Source of the DNA: Anadara kagoshimensis
Lineage: Eukaryota; Mollusca; Bivalvia; Arcoida; Arcidae
Assembly (NCBI GenBank): GCA_021292105.1
Contig: CM037870.1
Span: 13,673,234 to 13,737,233, forward strand
DNA: 64,000 nt
Direction: 5' to 3'
Position 1 is the first letter of the stretch, and every line of letters begins with the position of its first letter. Below, piece by piece: positions 45,373-57,539 of the stretch. The translations under genes and the position numbers were made by a program. The notes under the pieces were generated by a model. It made no database searches and was not told the DNA's origin. It saw only the letters and a program-made list of their open reading frames with translations.

Positions 45373-45982
45373 TGTCCTGCTTATGGTGTATTTGTTTCCC
45401 AATTAATACGCTATAGTAGACCTTATTCCCACTCCGGGGACTTTGTTCAACGAAGCAGGCTGCTTGCAAATAAATTGTTGACCATGGGATATTGCAAGTC
45501 CAGGGTTATCAAGGGTCTCAAAAAGTTTTATGGCCGTCATTACAGTATTGTTGATAAGTTTGATGTCTCTGTGTCAAGCATTGCCCTGGATATATGTGAC
45601 GTCTCATAGTTCCATGTTCCTTTCATACAATTTTTATTACACACTTGGTGGGTGTAGCTAGTCAAACAGGAGATGCTTATCCTTCCGGAGCATCAGGCCT
45701 CACTTCCCTGGTGGAAGTTCACGTGTCTAACGTAACTTGTCAGTTCCAAAATTTTATACTTTGCTTCTGGATTGTTATTCGAAAATGGATTAGTATGTTT
45801 GTTTTTGATTCGTTTTTATGTTTTAATTGTCATATGGTTTGTTGCTATTTTGGCATTATATCAAGTGGCTATTCAAAGTCTATAGTTATCTGGTATAACC
45901 TTGTGTTAATCTTGTTTTTTATGGTTGTTATTTCGTGTTCTTGGTTGCATAGGCTATTGCCATTACCTGTTTTATATAGTGT
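45373..45982 (+). pseudogene. Element C: truncated reverse-transcriptase tail and long 3' UTR
   Basis: The frame to 45609 reads PAYGVFVSQLIRYSRPYSHS, RSRLLANKLLTMGYCKSR and LKKFYGRHYSIVDKFDVSVS, the same C-terminus as the copy at 16.5 kb. Only about 80 codons remain. The 3' UTR begins with the shared GGTGTAGCTAGTCAAACAGG, GGAGCATCAGGCCTCACTTC and ATGTTTGTTTTTGATTCG. It extends about 190 bp further (TTATTTCGTGTTCTTGGTTG) and ends where MITE E begins. That distal UTR resembles the TGTTTCGTGTTTGTGGTTTC block of the surrounding array and of the 57.5-62.4 kb array. Confidence 0.8.
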
Positions 45983-46220
45983 CTGTTAGGTCCAAGTGGC
46001 ATAATCGCTTCTTCAACTCAGTGAACGCAAAGAAGCGAAGTTGCTAATATACGATGGTGAAGGAACGAAGTTGCGAAGATACGATGGCGAAGAAGTGACA
46101 GTACCATCGCCCTTTTGTCACCGCATCTTCGCAACTTCGCCATCGTATCTTCGCGATTTTGCTTCTTCGCGTTCAAGTCAAAGGAGCGAAGGAGCGAGAA
46201 TGCAAATTTGGCCCTAACAG
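45983..46220. mobile_element. MITE E with CTGTTAGG ends, GCGAAG-rich
   Basis: The left CTGTTAGGTCCAAGTGGCAT mirrors the right TGCAAATTTGGCCCTAACAG. The interior is full of GCGAAGATACGATGGCGAAG and its inverse, making a long imperfect hairpin. Confidence 0.75.
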
Positions 46221-46584
46221 AATACCATAGTTTTACATTATTTTGAAATATGTAAAGCTCGTTTACATTATTGTAGAATACCATTTAAAATATATTATTT
46301 GATATATTAACAGTGGTATATGACACCACAGAAAAAAAATTATATATTAATACTCAATATTATAAAAACAATTTGATACCCTCATGTCAGGTTTAAAAAG
46401 GTGAAAAAATATGTTTTAAATTATTCATAACTACGTCAAGGAGTGTGATGTCAATACACATTATGGATACTGGTATGGGCAAACAGCATTAACCTGTCCG
46501 CTTGACCTTTGATTGAATTATTCATAATGGACGAGTGAATTTAAGTAATAGGGATCGTGCGTGTATATTTCGATATATGATGTG

Positions 46585-46631
46585 AACACTAATCAGGGGC
46601 AATGTTGATATATATATGTCCGTCATGTGCT
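46585..46631 (+). ncRNA. Very degenerate hammerhead relic
   Basis: AACACTA at the left and GTC followed by ATGTGCT, then ATAAAATTAAATCTGG, occupy the same place in the ~692-bp unit as the better ribozyme at 47277. The catalytic core is not preserved. Confidence 0.3.
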
Positions 46632-47276
46632 ATAAAATTAAATCTGGTATAATATGTTATTACTTTCATATAAAAATCGTCACAGTGTTTGTTGCTAAAC
46701 TTTCCATGGCTACCTTTTTGTTAAATCGAATATCTATCCAAAGTAAGGGATTATGAGGTATTAACTTGTGCTTGTCTTGTCTTGTTTGAATGCTGTTTCG
46801 TGTTTGTGGTTTCTTTGGCTAATTGCAAGTGAATGGGCTTTGGCTAGAAATTGTTTAATCTGCTTCAACAATACACATCATGAGAAAATATAAAACCACA
46901 AATACGCTAATGAAAATAGCAATATCGTCATATGCAAATTTATTGTAAAAATAAAATAGATTATTTGAAAATTAGTATATACTTTAACTTTTATTGTGTT
47001 CATTCATGAAAACCAAATTGCCAAATGCTCAAGTAACATCATCACAACTTGACTTAGAAAAATAATTTATTGCTAAATCAATGTTTTACCCCCCTGTCAG
47101 GTGGTGAATATTACGTGTATTGCATTATTTTATATTTTTCTTACCTTTGTCAACGCACACTATGGATGTTATTATATTATTAGTTATTTTGGTCAAATAT
47201 ATTTTGGTCCGTTGGGTTTCTTTTCAACATCTTGGTTTCATAATTTTTACAGTTTTGGTTTCATAAATTTGGTCCG

Positions 47277-47322
47277 AGCACTTCTGATGAGGGATTGTAT
47301 TCCGGAACGACCGTCTGGTGCT
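47277..47322 (+). ncRNA. Type I hammerhead ribozyme motif, one core change
   Basis: AGCACTT (helix I 5' strand), an exact CTGATGA (47284-47290), helix II GGGAT/ATTCC with loop TGT, GGA in place of GAA, mini helix III AC/GT with loop GACC, cleavage triplet GTC, and TGGTGCT (helix I 3' strand, six pairs including one G-U). The GAA to GGA change should weaken or abolish cleavage. Type I hammerheads with tiny helix III are known from Penelope-like elements and animal retrozymes. Confidence 0.65.
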
Positions 47323-47961
47323 GTAAAATTGAACCTTGTATATAATGTAATTATTTTCATATTAAATCGTCACAGGGTTTGTTGCTACAAATGTCTATGG
47401 CTACCTTTTTTGTGAAATCGAGTGCCCGTCCAAAGTAAAGTGTTATGTGGTATTAACAAGTGTTCATCTTGTCTTGAATAAATGTTGTTTCATGCTCTTG
47501 GTTCCTTTGGCTAATGGGAAGTGCGTGGGTTTTAGCTAGAAACTGTTTAATCTGCTATAACAATACACATAATAAGAAAATATAAAACCACAAAGAGGCT
47601 AATGAAAATAGATGTATTGTCATATGCCAATTTTTTGGTTAAAATGAAATAGATTTTTTAAAAAAAAAAATGCAGATGACATTATTGGTACATGTACATG
47701 TATATTTAAACTTAAGCTTATGACAAGTGTATTGGTTATTGGTTTTGGCAAGAGAGTGTTTAATCCGCCACAAAAAGAACATATTAAACCACAAATCGCC
47801 TAATAGCTGTCATATGCCATTGTTTTAAATTTTATAAAATACATTATTTGAAATTAGCACATGGCAGTATTTATATACATGTATTTAAACATATTTCGTG
47901 TTCATCCATCAAAACCAAATTGTCAAAAACTCGACAGTAATATCATCACGTCTTGATTCTA

Positions 47962-48302
47962 TGGTGACTTATTTCTGATATCGACATAATTTTGGTCAAC
48001 ATAAAATTATCTCGACCTGTTGACTTAATATCACGACAAGTTGAAATAATATCATGGAATGTTGAGATAGTATAATAAAAAGTAGAGATAAATGATAGGG
48101 CATGTTGAGATACTTATGTCGACTAGTCATGCTAAATATCTCGACATAAGTATCTCGACATGCCCTGTTATTTATCTCATTTTTTTTATTTTACTATCAC
48201 AACTTTCCATCATATTATCTTGACTTGCCGTGGTATTAGGTGAAGATGTCGAGATAATTTTGTGTCGATCGAACTTTTATGGATGTCAGAAATAAGCCAC
48301 CA
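47962..48302. mobile_element. MITE G: 341-bp fold-back element with TA duplication
   Basis: TGGTGACTTATTTCTGATAT at the left is the inverse of GATGTCAGAAATAAGCCACC at the right, with TA on each side (47960-47961 and 48303-48304). Inner arms (ATCTCGACATAAGTATCTCG region and its inverse) pair too, so most of the element is palindromic. Confidence 0.85.
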
Positions 48303-48480
48303 TATGATTCGTAAAAATAATTTTATTGCTAAAAGAATGTAATACCCTCATGTCAGATGTAACAAGGTGGAAAGAATCATGTATATTACAATATATATAT
48401 ATATATAATATCCATACGTATGTCAACTATAGTGTTATACCAATACACATTATGAATACTGGTACATATTAAAATCGTCA

Positions 48481-48846
48481 TAAGGTTTTGATGCTATATT
48501 GCTATATTTCCATGGTAAGATCTAATAAATTTCACCATGTTGCAATAACTTGTAGTTTTATTAAATAACTTCGGGGAATAAAAACTATTAAATTGACTTT
48601 TCCTCGTATTTTCTCAGATTTCCGTCAAACCAAATGAGACCTGGTTTCCGGTTACCAGAAGCGGCTGAATAATATATTTTATAAGATATTTTATTACCTG
48701 TATAAATGAAACTTTTTTAACAACCTCCAACATCATGTCATTTTGTGAGATATTTCACTTTCTTATGGATTGAACCTTTTTTTTAACAAACTCCAAGTTT
48801 ACATAGCCGCATGTTATATTGCAAACTGGCTGTAAGAAAGTAGCAA
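48481..48846. other. No feature recognised
   Basis: AT-rich spacer. Confidence 0.5.
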
Positions 48847-49053
48847 CAGTACAGACAAGTCGAAAGTTTAACGATGAGCTAACGGAAGGATTTAAAATCG
48901 GGTGGCCGACAAAAAATTAGAGATAGGTAGAGTCCAAAAACAGCGTATAGAAAAAACAACAGCTGATAAAAAGCTGTGCACATACAGGTAGCATTCGATT
49001 AAAAGACACTAATGTGTAAGCTTAATGTTAATCTTTTGACACGTTGGTACAGT
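48847..49053. mobile_element. MITE A copy
   Basis: Left CAGTACAGACAAGTCGAAAG; right AATCTTTTGACACGTTGGTA then CAG. Diverged interior with ACAGCTGATAAAAAGCTGTG. Confidence 0.8.
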
Positions 49054-49194
49054 TTGTTATTCTGCAAACTGGCTGTTTTATCAATGTTAAGAATTGTTGG
49101 CCTATTCCTGTATGGAATGAAATAGATTGGAAAGAAGACGCTTTAAAGACAAGTTGAAACGTCAAACAGGATCGAAGTCAGTTTGTTTGTCTTT

Positions 49195-49315
49195 TTCCTG
49201 GTTTTCCAGTGATTTTTCCTGGGCACTCAGGATTCTTCCACCATCCTCAAATCTACCACCTTTTTATAATCGTAAGGTATCATGGTTGAGACGTACAACT
49301 TTATTACTCATCTCC
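49195..49315 (+). mobile_element. SINE 3'-domain fragment
   Basis: GGGCACTCAGGATTCTTCCA and GAGACGTACAACTTTATTAC match the 3' domain tripled at 29860-30300. Confidence 0.55.
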
Positions 49316-49549
49316 ACCGTACTCAACTGTATTTCTCACTAATTGCAGATTTTCTATTTGCTTTTTATATGTTCTACCGCAGCAATTAGCATGACTAAAA
49401 TCTTTTTTCTGTATAAAAAAGTACAAATAGTAGGACAAATAGATTTTGAAGAAGGATTTAAAATGGAAATTATCACTAAGAAATGCAACTTTAATAGCTT
49501 TCATTGTATTATAATTAAGGCTAATTGGCTTTCTGTGTGTTTAAGTTAG

Positions 49550-49756
49550 AGTACAGCGCTGTCGAAAGTTTAAAACCGACCTACCAAAAAATTACTCAAC
49601 ACTCTAAATATGGACTGCTAGTGACCGAAAATCTATTTGGAGGTAGATAGCAGCTGCCGAAAAGCTGTCAAGATATAGCTAATGGGAAGCCTAGTTGAGG
49701 ATCGATTTGCCACCAATTCGTTAGCTTAGTGTTAAACTTTCGACAGATCTGTACTG
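49550..49756. mobile_element. MITE A copy, full length
   Basis: Left GTACAGCGCTGTCGAAAGTT; right CGTTAGCTTAGTGTTAAACT then TTCGACAGATCTGTACTG. Interior AGCAGCTGCCGAAAAGCTGT is well kept. Confidence 0.9.
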
Positions 49757-49769
49757 TAAAAACAAACAG

Positions 49770-52700
49770 TGTTAAATCTGAAAAGATAAATGTAAAATAT
49801 TTTCATAATGCTTTTAAGAAAAAGATTTTCCATTAAGACACATTTAAAAACGTGATTTAATCACACCGTTCTTTATAACAAAATACATGTTTACGTGATA
49901 CTAAGAATTTACTAAATATTGTGAAAGATGCACATATGTTTTAAAATAGCGTGTTTAGTAAGACTAAAAAGTGCACATTCTTACAAGTAATTGATTGTGT
50001 CTTAAGTTTCATCTTAATTGTTACTAACAATACGATGACTTGAACATTTTATCGGTAAATAATGAACACAGCTCCTTTGGTTTCTGCAATAACCATTCTG
50101 TAATGCATAGTTGATAACTTTTTTTGTGTATGCTTATTTTATGCTATTCTTCCGGAACAGTCGGCCTCATTTTCCAGTTGAAAGTTCACATTTTAGCTTA
50201 CTTGTCAGTTCCAAAGTTTTTACTTTGCTTCTGGATTGTGATTCGTACATGGATAAGTATGTTTGTTTTAGATTACCAGTCTTTTTAAGTTTTTACTTTG
50301 AGTTTGCGATTGGATTGTTATTTCGACATTTGTTTTAATACAAAACCGCTTAAACTATGGCGCTAGAGGGCGTCTAACATTTTTTTTACTGAAGGTCACT
50401 TTGTAAACAATTTATCATTACCGCTGAATGAATATCATTCATCATGACAAACATTATGGTCGACATATGTTGTGGTATATTATTTTAAAAAATAGCACAA
50501 CATTTTCAACAAAACGCTTTTCGGTAATGTTTGAGAATAATTTAAATGTATTAATGTCCATGCCGAGCTTTCACTGCTTTTTGATTGTTAAGTGTTAAAC
50601 TGATGTCTTGGGTTTGTACTGTACATGGTAAAATTTTACAGTAACGCAAACTATGTAATGTTGTTTTTTTTGCGTACTAGAGATGATATGATGAGCTCTG
50701 GGTTAAATGGAATTTTAATGTTACAACATATCGATAAAGTAATCAACTGCAGATGACAGATCGTTAAAACGTCTTTGAAAACACATTTCTTACTTTACAC
50801 ACAAACAACACAGTGATTTCAATATCTAGTTTCATGTAAAAAGCGTCTTTGTTGAGAATAAAAAGTGCATATTCTTACAAATAATTGATTATGTCTTAGT
50901 TTCGTTTTAATTGTTACTTACATTGAGATGAATTAAACATTTATCGGTAAATACTGCAAAAAGATACTTGGGTTTTGTATTGATGGTGTAATGCATAGTT
51001 TATATCTTGTTGTTACATTGATTACTTTATTTTATCCTTCCTGAGCATCCGACCTCACTCTCCTGGTAGAAAATCACGTGCTTAACTCTATTTGTCAATT
51101 TTCTATATTTTTAAATTTGCTTTTAGATTTTTTGGAACATGGTAGGGTAAATTTTATGTTTTATGATTACTAAACCGATATAGCATTGCTGAAGAACGCC
51201 TAGCCATTTTTGCTGAATGGCGCTTTGTGAAAATTTTATCATAACTAGTAAAATCAATACCACCAGTCAAACTGGGGATAAAAAGATTTTTTGTTTATTC
51301 GGGAATATTTCATTTTTAAATTTTTCATGCATAGCTTTCACTCCATTAAGTTATATTGTTTTTTGCGTGTTTAAGATGTCTAGATGAGCTATGGGTTAAT
51401 TGGAATTTTAAAGTAACAACATATCGATAAAGTAATCAACTGCAAATGACAGATCGTTAAAACTTCTTTGAAAACATAAGTCTTACTTACACACAAAAGA
51501 CATGGCAATGTCAATATCCAGTTACATATAAAAGCGTGTAAAATTAGAATAGAATGTGTACATTCCTACAAATAATTGATTTTGTCTTGAGTTTCGTCTT
51601 ATTTTTACTTACACTGCAATGACTTGAATAAAGTATCGATAAATAATAAGCATAGAACTTTGTATTCAAGAAAGATGTTGTAATGCATAGTTGGTAATTT
51701 CTGATTGATTTGTTTATTTTATGTTATTCTTTCGGAACCTCCAATCTCATTTCCGAGGAAGAAGTTTACGTTTTAGTTTTATTCAGGTTTTAAAAAAAAG
51801 TTTTTACTTTGCTTTGGAATTCCTGTTTGAACATGCATCGGTATGTTTGTGTTTGATGATAAAAATGCCACTTTACTGCAGAGCTAAAGGGCGTCTATCC
51901 ATTTGTACTGAAGGACACTTTGTGAGCATTTCACCGTGATTGATATGATATAAATCATATGATGAAGGTTTTGGTCGACATATTTTGTCGCATGTTAATT
52001 TATCAGAACCCTTTCTATTTTATATGAGAATATGTTTATTTTATGAATGAGCGAACTTTCTCTCTTCTTCTTTAACTGAGTGATGAACTTTCGACAAGTC
52101 TGTACTGTATATAAAACGTATACTGTATTGCTTTTTGTGTGTTTAAAATGATCTGATTAGCTACGGGTTACCTGGAATTTCAAAGTAACAATATATCGAT
52201 ATAGTAATCAACTCCAAATGACAAATCGTTAAAACTTCTTTGAAAACACAAATCTTACTTACACACAAAAGACACGACCTTGTCAATGTCCAGTTTCATG
52301 TAAAAAGCGTGTTTAATAACAATAAAAAGTGTAAATTCTTACAAATAATTGATTTTGTCTTTAGTTTTGTCTTTAGTTAAGTTATCATGGGACGACTTAA
52401 AGGTTTTATCGGTAAATAAGGAACACAGATCTTTTATTCTATTATAAACATGTTGTTAAACATAATTTTCAAAACTTGATATGGATTTAATATTTTATTT
52501 CATCCTTCCGGAGCATCCGGCCTCACTTCCCAGATTGAAATCTACTTGTGTATATAGTTATAAATGCAAAGTTGTCAAAGTCGTAACTTTGCTTTTGAGC
52601 TTGTGATTTAAGCATGGCGAAATCCATACTTTGAAATTTCTCATAAATTTGTTTATGTTATTTTATCTTTACAGGGCACATTGTCTCAGTTCCCAGGTTA

Positions 52701-54650
52701 AATTTAATGCGTTTGACATAACTTGCAGGTTTTCAAAATGTTATACTTATTCCCTTTTGATTTTGATTTGAAAAAGCATAATTTGGTATGTTTGTGTTGA
52801 TTTATAATACTGCTTAAACTACAGTCGAGGGTGAGGTTTAGCCCATTTTACTGAGGGCCGAGCTTTGACAGCTGTTCGTTACCCCGGTATTAACCGTGAT
52901 AAACTATCAGCAGATCTGTACTATAGATGACATCTTCTTTACTTTCTGTAGGTTTACGATGATCAGATGGATTATGGGTTAAACGGAATATTAAAGTAAC
53001 AACATATCGATACTGATTACATAATCTACAAATGACCGACCGTTAAAAACTTCTATGAAAACACAAATTTTGCACATAAAAGGCTCGGCGATGTCAATAC
53101 CGGGTATCCAATTTCATGTAAAAGCGTGTTTTATAAGAATAAAAAGTGTACAAATAATTGATTTTATCTGTACTTTAGATAGTATCGTGTTTATCTTTCT
53201 GTAGGTTTACGATGATCTGATGGGTTATGGGTTAAACGGAATATTAAAGTAACAACATATCGATACTGATATTGATACTGCTTACATAATCTACAAATGA
53301 CCGATTGTTAAAACTTCTATGAAAACACAAATTTTGCACATAAAAGGCTCGGTGATGTCAATACCGGGTATCCAATTTCAGGTAAAAGCGTGTTTTATAA
53401 GAATAAAAAGTGTACAAATAATTGATTTTATCTTTATTTTCGTCTTAATTGTTACTTACACTGCGATGACCTGAAATATTTTATCAGCAAACAATAAACA
53501 CAGTTCCTTGGATTCTGCTGTTATTGTTATCCACAGTTTATAACCTTTATTAGTGTTTTTTTTTCTTTCTGGGGCACTAAGACAGTTTCATTTTCGGATT
53601 CTTATATTTAAGTTAATTTGTCATGTTTTAAAATGTTTAACTATCGCTATTATGATTTGAACTCAGACCAGTGCGCTTGTGTTTAATTATACTAGCGCTT
53701 CAACTGCGGCGTTAGGGTGCATCAAGCAACTGCTAAAGAGCTGACTAAATCAGCCAATTTAACTGGAGATGTTGTTGGTTTTCCTCCACTTTTTTGCGGC
53801 ATTTTTAATTCACAAAACTTGTTTTTATATTCGAGAGAAGTTTTAAGTCATATATCTCCTAGCCAAGTTTTCATTCTTTTCCCTTAGTTCAGTGTCAAAC
53901 TTTCAACAGTTCAGTGCTGCAGAAGTAAACATTTACCAGTAACACACACTATATTGCTTTCTGGTGGATTTAAGATGATTTGATGAGCTATAGGTTAAAT
54001 GAAATTTTAGGGTAACAACATACCGATAAAGCCATTAACTGCAAATGACAGATTGTTAAAACGTCTTTGAAAACACACGTCTCACTAACACACAAAAGAC
54101 ATGACGATGCCAATATCTAGTTTCTTGTAAATACGTGTTTGATAAGAATAAAAAGAATACATCTTTATACTTACAGATAATTGAATTTATCTCTATTTTC
54201 GTTTTCATTGTTACTTACATTTTATCGGTAAAAATATTACATAGTCCTTTTGGTAAAATGAACAAAAACCTTTGAATTCTGCAATAGACATGATGTAATG
54301 CATAGTTTGAATTTATTTATTCAATGTTGTCCTTCCGGAACACCCGACCTCACTTAGTTGGTGGAAATCTAAGTATTTAACTTAATTTAATAGTTTTAAA
54401 AAAAATTAATGTTCTTTTTTAATTGTGATTTGAACGTGGTGAGGTGCTTTTTTCATTTATTATTATGATACCACTTAAACTGCAGTGCTAGGGGAGACTT
54501 AAGTATGATTGACTTGGTAAACAATAAAGGGTTTTGGTCGTGATTTATTGCATCAACGTTGCATGTATTTTTCAGTATCCTTTCCATTTCATTTGAAAAT
54601 ACTTTTTAATTTATGAATAAGTGGTAATTGGTAAAGGGGTTTTACCGCTT
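49770..54650 (+). repeat. Array of seven ~0.75-kb composite units (MITE A right end + element C 3' tail)
   Basis: ACAACATATCGATA recurs (with changes) at 50723, 51416, 52187, 52999, 53252 and 54014. GTAATGCATAGTT recurs at 50100, 50988, 51680 and 54294. Each full unit contains a AGTGTTAAAC..TCTGTACTGTA-type MITE A right end (near 50632, 52110, 52925, 53925), the GATAAAGTAATCAACTGC block, AATAAAAAGTG, TTTATCGGTAAAT, and an element C-like 3' UTR (CTTCCGGAGCATCCGGCCTC, TTTTTACTTTGCTTCTGGAT) at about 50150, 51040, 51725, 52500, 52660, 53560 and 54330. Units 52.95 and 53.20 kb are a near-identical 253-bp duplication. No coding sequence remains. Confidence 0.85.
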
Positions 54651-55496
54651 TATTTATTTATAAGTTTTGCTTGTTTTATTTTCTATCTGTTGTTTGTTTT
54701 TTTTAAATTGTACATGTATAAGCATTCAATGTTTTACGCGCATTTGTTTGTTTGTTTGTTTGTTTTTTTTTTTTTTTTGATTCGTTGACACCCATGCCTT
54801 TACGTTGCACTGTATAACTCTGTACTATTTCGCCAGGCTGAGTGTCTATACATAAAGCTATTATATAGTCCTTGAAAATATTGTCAATTTCATCAGGCTC
54901 ATCAGAAAACTTATGACATCTATACGGTATATACCTAGCTATTCGATTACAAAATCAAAATTTGATATGATTTTCCTTGTTTTCATTTTAAAGATTAAAA
55001 TAGAACTCTAGGTATTTGTATTACGATAAAATGATTGAATTTTAGTGAAATGTCTTTTATTTCAGTTATTGCGTCTACCACGCGAATGAAATAAATTGCT
55101 TTCTCCAAGATAGAATTCCGAGATAAATCTAGAATGTACAAACTTAGCTAAACTGACCCATGTTTAGATATAAATATATAAAATTTCTTAATTTAAACGA
55201 AATTTTAAGTTTTTTATCATACTGTCATAAACTGACTTTGAATTTTTATTTAACCATTAAATGTAGTTTTTAATGCAATATTTTTTTCTTTTTTCAAAAC
55301 AGAACACGCCTATACTAATATGATTTATTAAAATTATAAATATTGTTTTTGTAATGTAGAAGGGTATTACTATGTTTTATAATGTCGTCATGTCTGTATA
55401 GCTTTAGAGCAAATCAGACTTCAGTTTTATTGCTTAGAACAATTGTTCATAGTAATCAAACACTTTTGTGAAGAATCTAATCAAGTGGATAAGTTA
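54651..55496. other. No feature recognised
   Basis: AT-rich sequence with a short GTTT repeat and T run near 54745-54780. Confidence 0.5.
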
Positions 55497-56731
55497 CAGT
55501 ACAGACCTGTCGAAAATTTAACACCGAACTGACTAATCGCTGCCAAATAGACAGCTAAGCTTGGTCTCTTGTTAGCTTTATCTGAAAAGCTTTTAAGTAG
55601 CTGAAACCTATACCACTTGCTTAATGCTTAAGATATAGCAGCTCTTGTTTCGCCATAACTGCAGTGCAGACCTGTCAAAATGTTGACACTGAACTTATGT
55701 TCTGATGCCTAATCGGTAGTTCATAGTGGCTCCTTATTCACTATTTTTCAGCAGCGTTTCGATATCTGATACCTTTACCTCTATGTTAAGATATGGCCCA
55801 ATTCTCCACAAGGAGAGATGGACATAAGTCAAGTAAGTCAAGATATGAAAGAGCTTATGTTTCTTCATGAATACAGTAAAGACGCGTCTGAAGGTAAACA
55901 CCCAAATAACGAATTGAAAACTAATCTTTAGCAATATTTTGGCATCTTTTGGTAGCTGCTAGCTATACCTCTTTTCTTTAACATACATATATATAGAAGA
56001 GCTCTGTTTCTCCATAAAATAAATACAATAACAAACTATCGAAAGTTAAACAATAAACTAACGAATTTTTGTTGAGTCCTGGTTAGCGATATATCGGCAG
56101 CTTTTCGGTAGCTGCTAGCTATGCCTCTTTACTTTAAAATATATGTAGAAAAGCTCTTGTTTGTCCATAAATACAGTAACAAAGCCTATCGAAAGTGAAA
56201 CATTAATTAAAAGAAGTATTGTGGAATAGTAGCTTATCTTGGCTCCTGGTTAGCTATATTTTGACAGCTTTCTGGTAGCTACTCTATATGCTTCGGCAGC
56301 TTTCCGGTCATCAGTTATCCACATCTCTGTAGCCTAGCTTCGACTCCTTTTCATTAGTAACCACTGCGGTAGCTCAGTTGGTAGAGTGCTCGCTCCGTAA
56401 GTGGGAGATCGTGCGTTCGAACCCCGACCGGGTCTGACCCAAGACTTAAAAGTTGGTAGTGACTGTTCTTTCGCCAAGCACTCGGTATTACGAAATGAAA
56501 GTCACGGTAATTTCGGATGGGAACTAAAAATAAACGAGGTAGGCTTTGCACGATAAAGAACCCTGCTGTATAATGCCATCAGCGCAATGCACAGGCAAAA
56601 TTTCTGCACCTTCGCCTATAGCTGGCGACGTCTCGATATAAGTGAAATATTCTTGACTGGGACGGTAAACACCATTACTCAACTCAACTCCTTTTCATTA
56701 GAGTTAAACTTTGGACAGACCCGTACTGTAC
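55497..56731 (+). repeat. Ladder of five MITE A left ends with a single right end
   Basis: Left termini lie at about 55497, 55662, 55874, 56027 and 56174 (spacings 165, 212, 153, 147), each running into TTTTGGTAGCTGCTAGCTAT-type interior and GCTCTTGTTTCTCCATAA. Only one right end exists, GTTAAACTTTGGACAGACCC then GTACTG at 56704-56729. A SINE has inserted just before it. Confidence 0.8.
56358..56686 (+). mobile_element. SINE S1, full length, 15-bp perfect target duplication
   Basis: Complete box A, box B (GGTTCGAACCC), body and 3' domain with ACTCA tail. ACTCCTTTTCATTAG flanks it at 56343-56357 and 56687-56701. It splits the MITE A right end, so it postdates that MITE. A 20-base internal stretch of the usual body (GGTCCCGTGTCACGGT region) is missing near 56540. 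Confidence 0.95.
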
Positions 56732-57539
56732 TTGATGTACGTATGATTCTATACTGTATTACATATTCTGAAGATTAAAACAGATCATATTATCAATAAA
56801 ACGTATTAAACTTCAAAAGTTATTTTTATTTCTGTCTTTAAAATTAAATTGATAAGGAATCTACGAAATCTGATATTTTAGCGTTAAAATCAATGTTATC
56901 ACCATATTTCTATTACGCTCCGAGTTATTGAAATACAAATTACTAGCACGTCGAAGATGAGAATTTATTCCGTCTGCTCGTCTTTGTGACGCCTTGCTTT
57001 AATTCCTAAAACGAATGTCTCTGGTTCTATAGTAATGGCATTTAGACGATTCCTCATTCCTTATATCATGATAGATTCGAGCTGCAGAGATTGGGTAATG
57101 ATAAGAAGTTTTTTCGGTATAAGTAAAACTAAATGTCACAATCAAGAATACAGTGTGTTTTTCACCACCCTTGTTTCCAATGTTGTCCAGGTCATTTTCT
57201 GGATAAACATTGAAGAATTTTCAAATAATTTTTGAAAGTTTAATGAAAAACGTTTTCTTATGGGAATAATTTGAAAATTAAATCATGGCTTAAGAATTTA
57301 ATGAACTAGAAAAAAATCACAATACATCGCAATAATGATTTTCATTGATTTAAATTTGATTACAGAAACATGCTCATTGCAGACAAAAGACTAGATGTTT
57401 TTTTAAAGAGTGCCATATTAGGTACATAAAGACCTCATTATAATGTCCTCGATACTTATCGTCTCAGTATTTTGTTCTTCCAAAATCTTTTTTAAACGCT
57501 TCCCAAGTTTATCACCATTACCCCTTGCAATCTGACTAA
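56732..57539. other. No feature recognised
   Basis: No repeat or convincing exon. A plus-strand open frame 57035-57235 has no supporting features. Confidence 0.4.

Larger units (their letters stand above)
44560..48480 (+). repeat. Composite tandem array (~200/400-bp and ~690-bp periods) with hammerhead cores
   Basis: In the first part, AATTATCAT-type landmarks recur at 44581, 44783, 44981 and about 45187. Alternate units are most alike (CTTGCTTCAAAAACACAAAT at 44632 with a variant at 45032), giving a 400-bp higher-order period. In the second part, a ~300-bp block (ATCGTCACAGTGTTTGTTGC, CCATGGCTACC, AGAAATTGTTTAATCTGCTT, AAAATATAAAACCACAAA) at about 46676-46940 recurs at 47368-47630, a ~692-bp shift, with a third partial copy from 47735. 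Segments such as AATACCCTCATGTCAG link both parts. An element C fragment, MITE E and MITE G are embedded. Confidence 0.75.
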
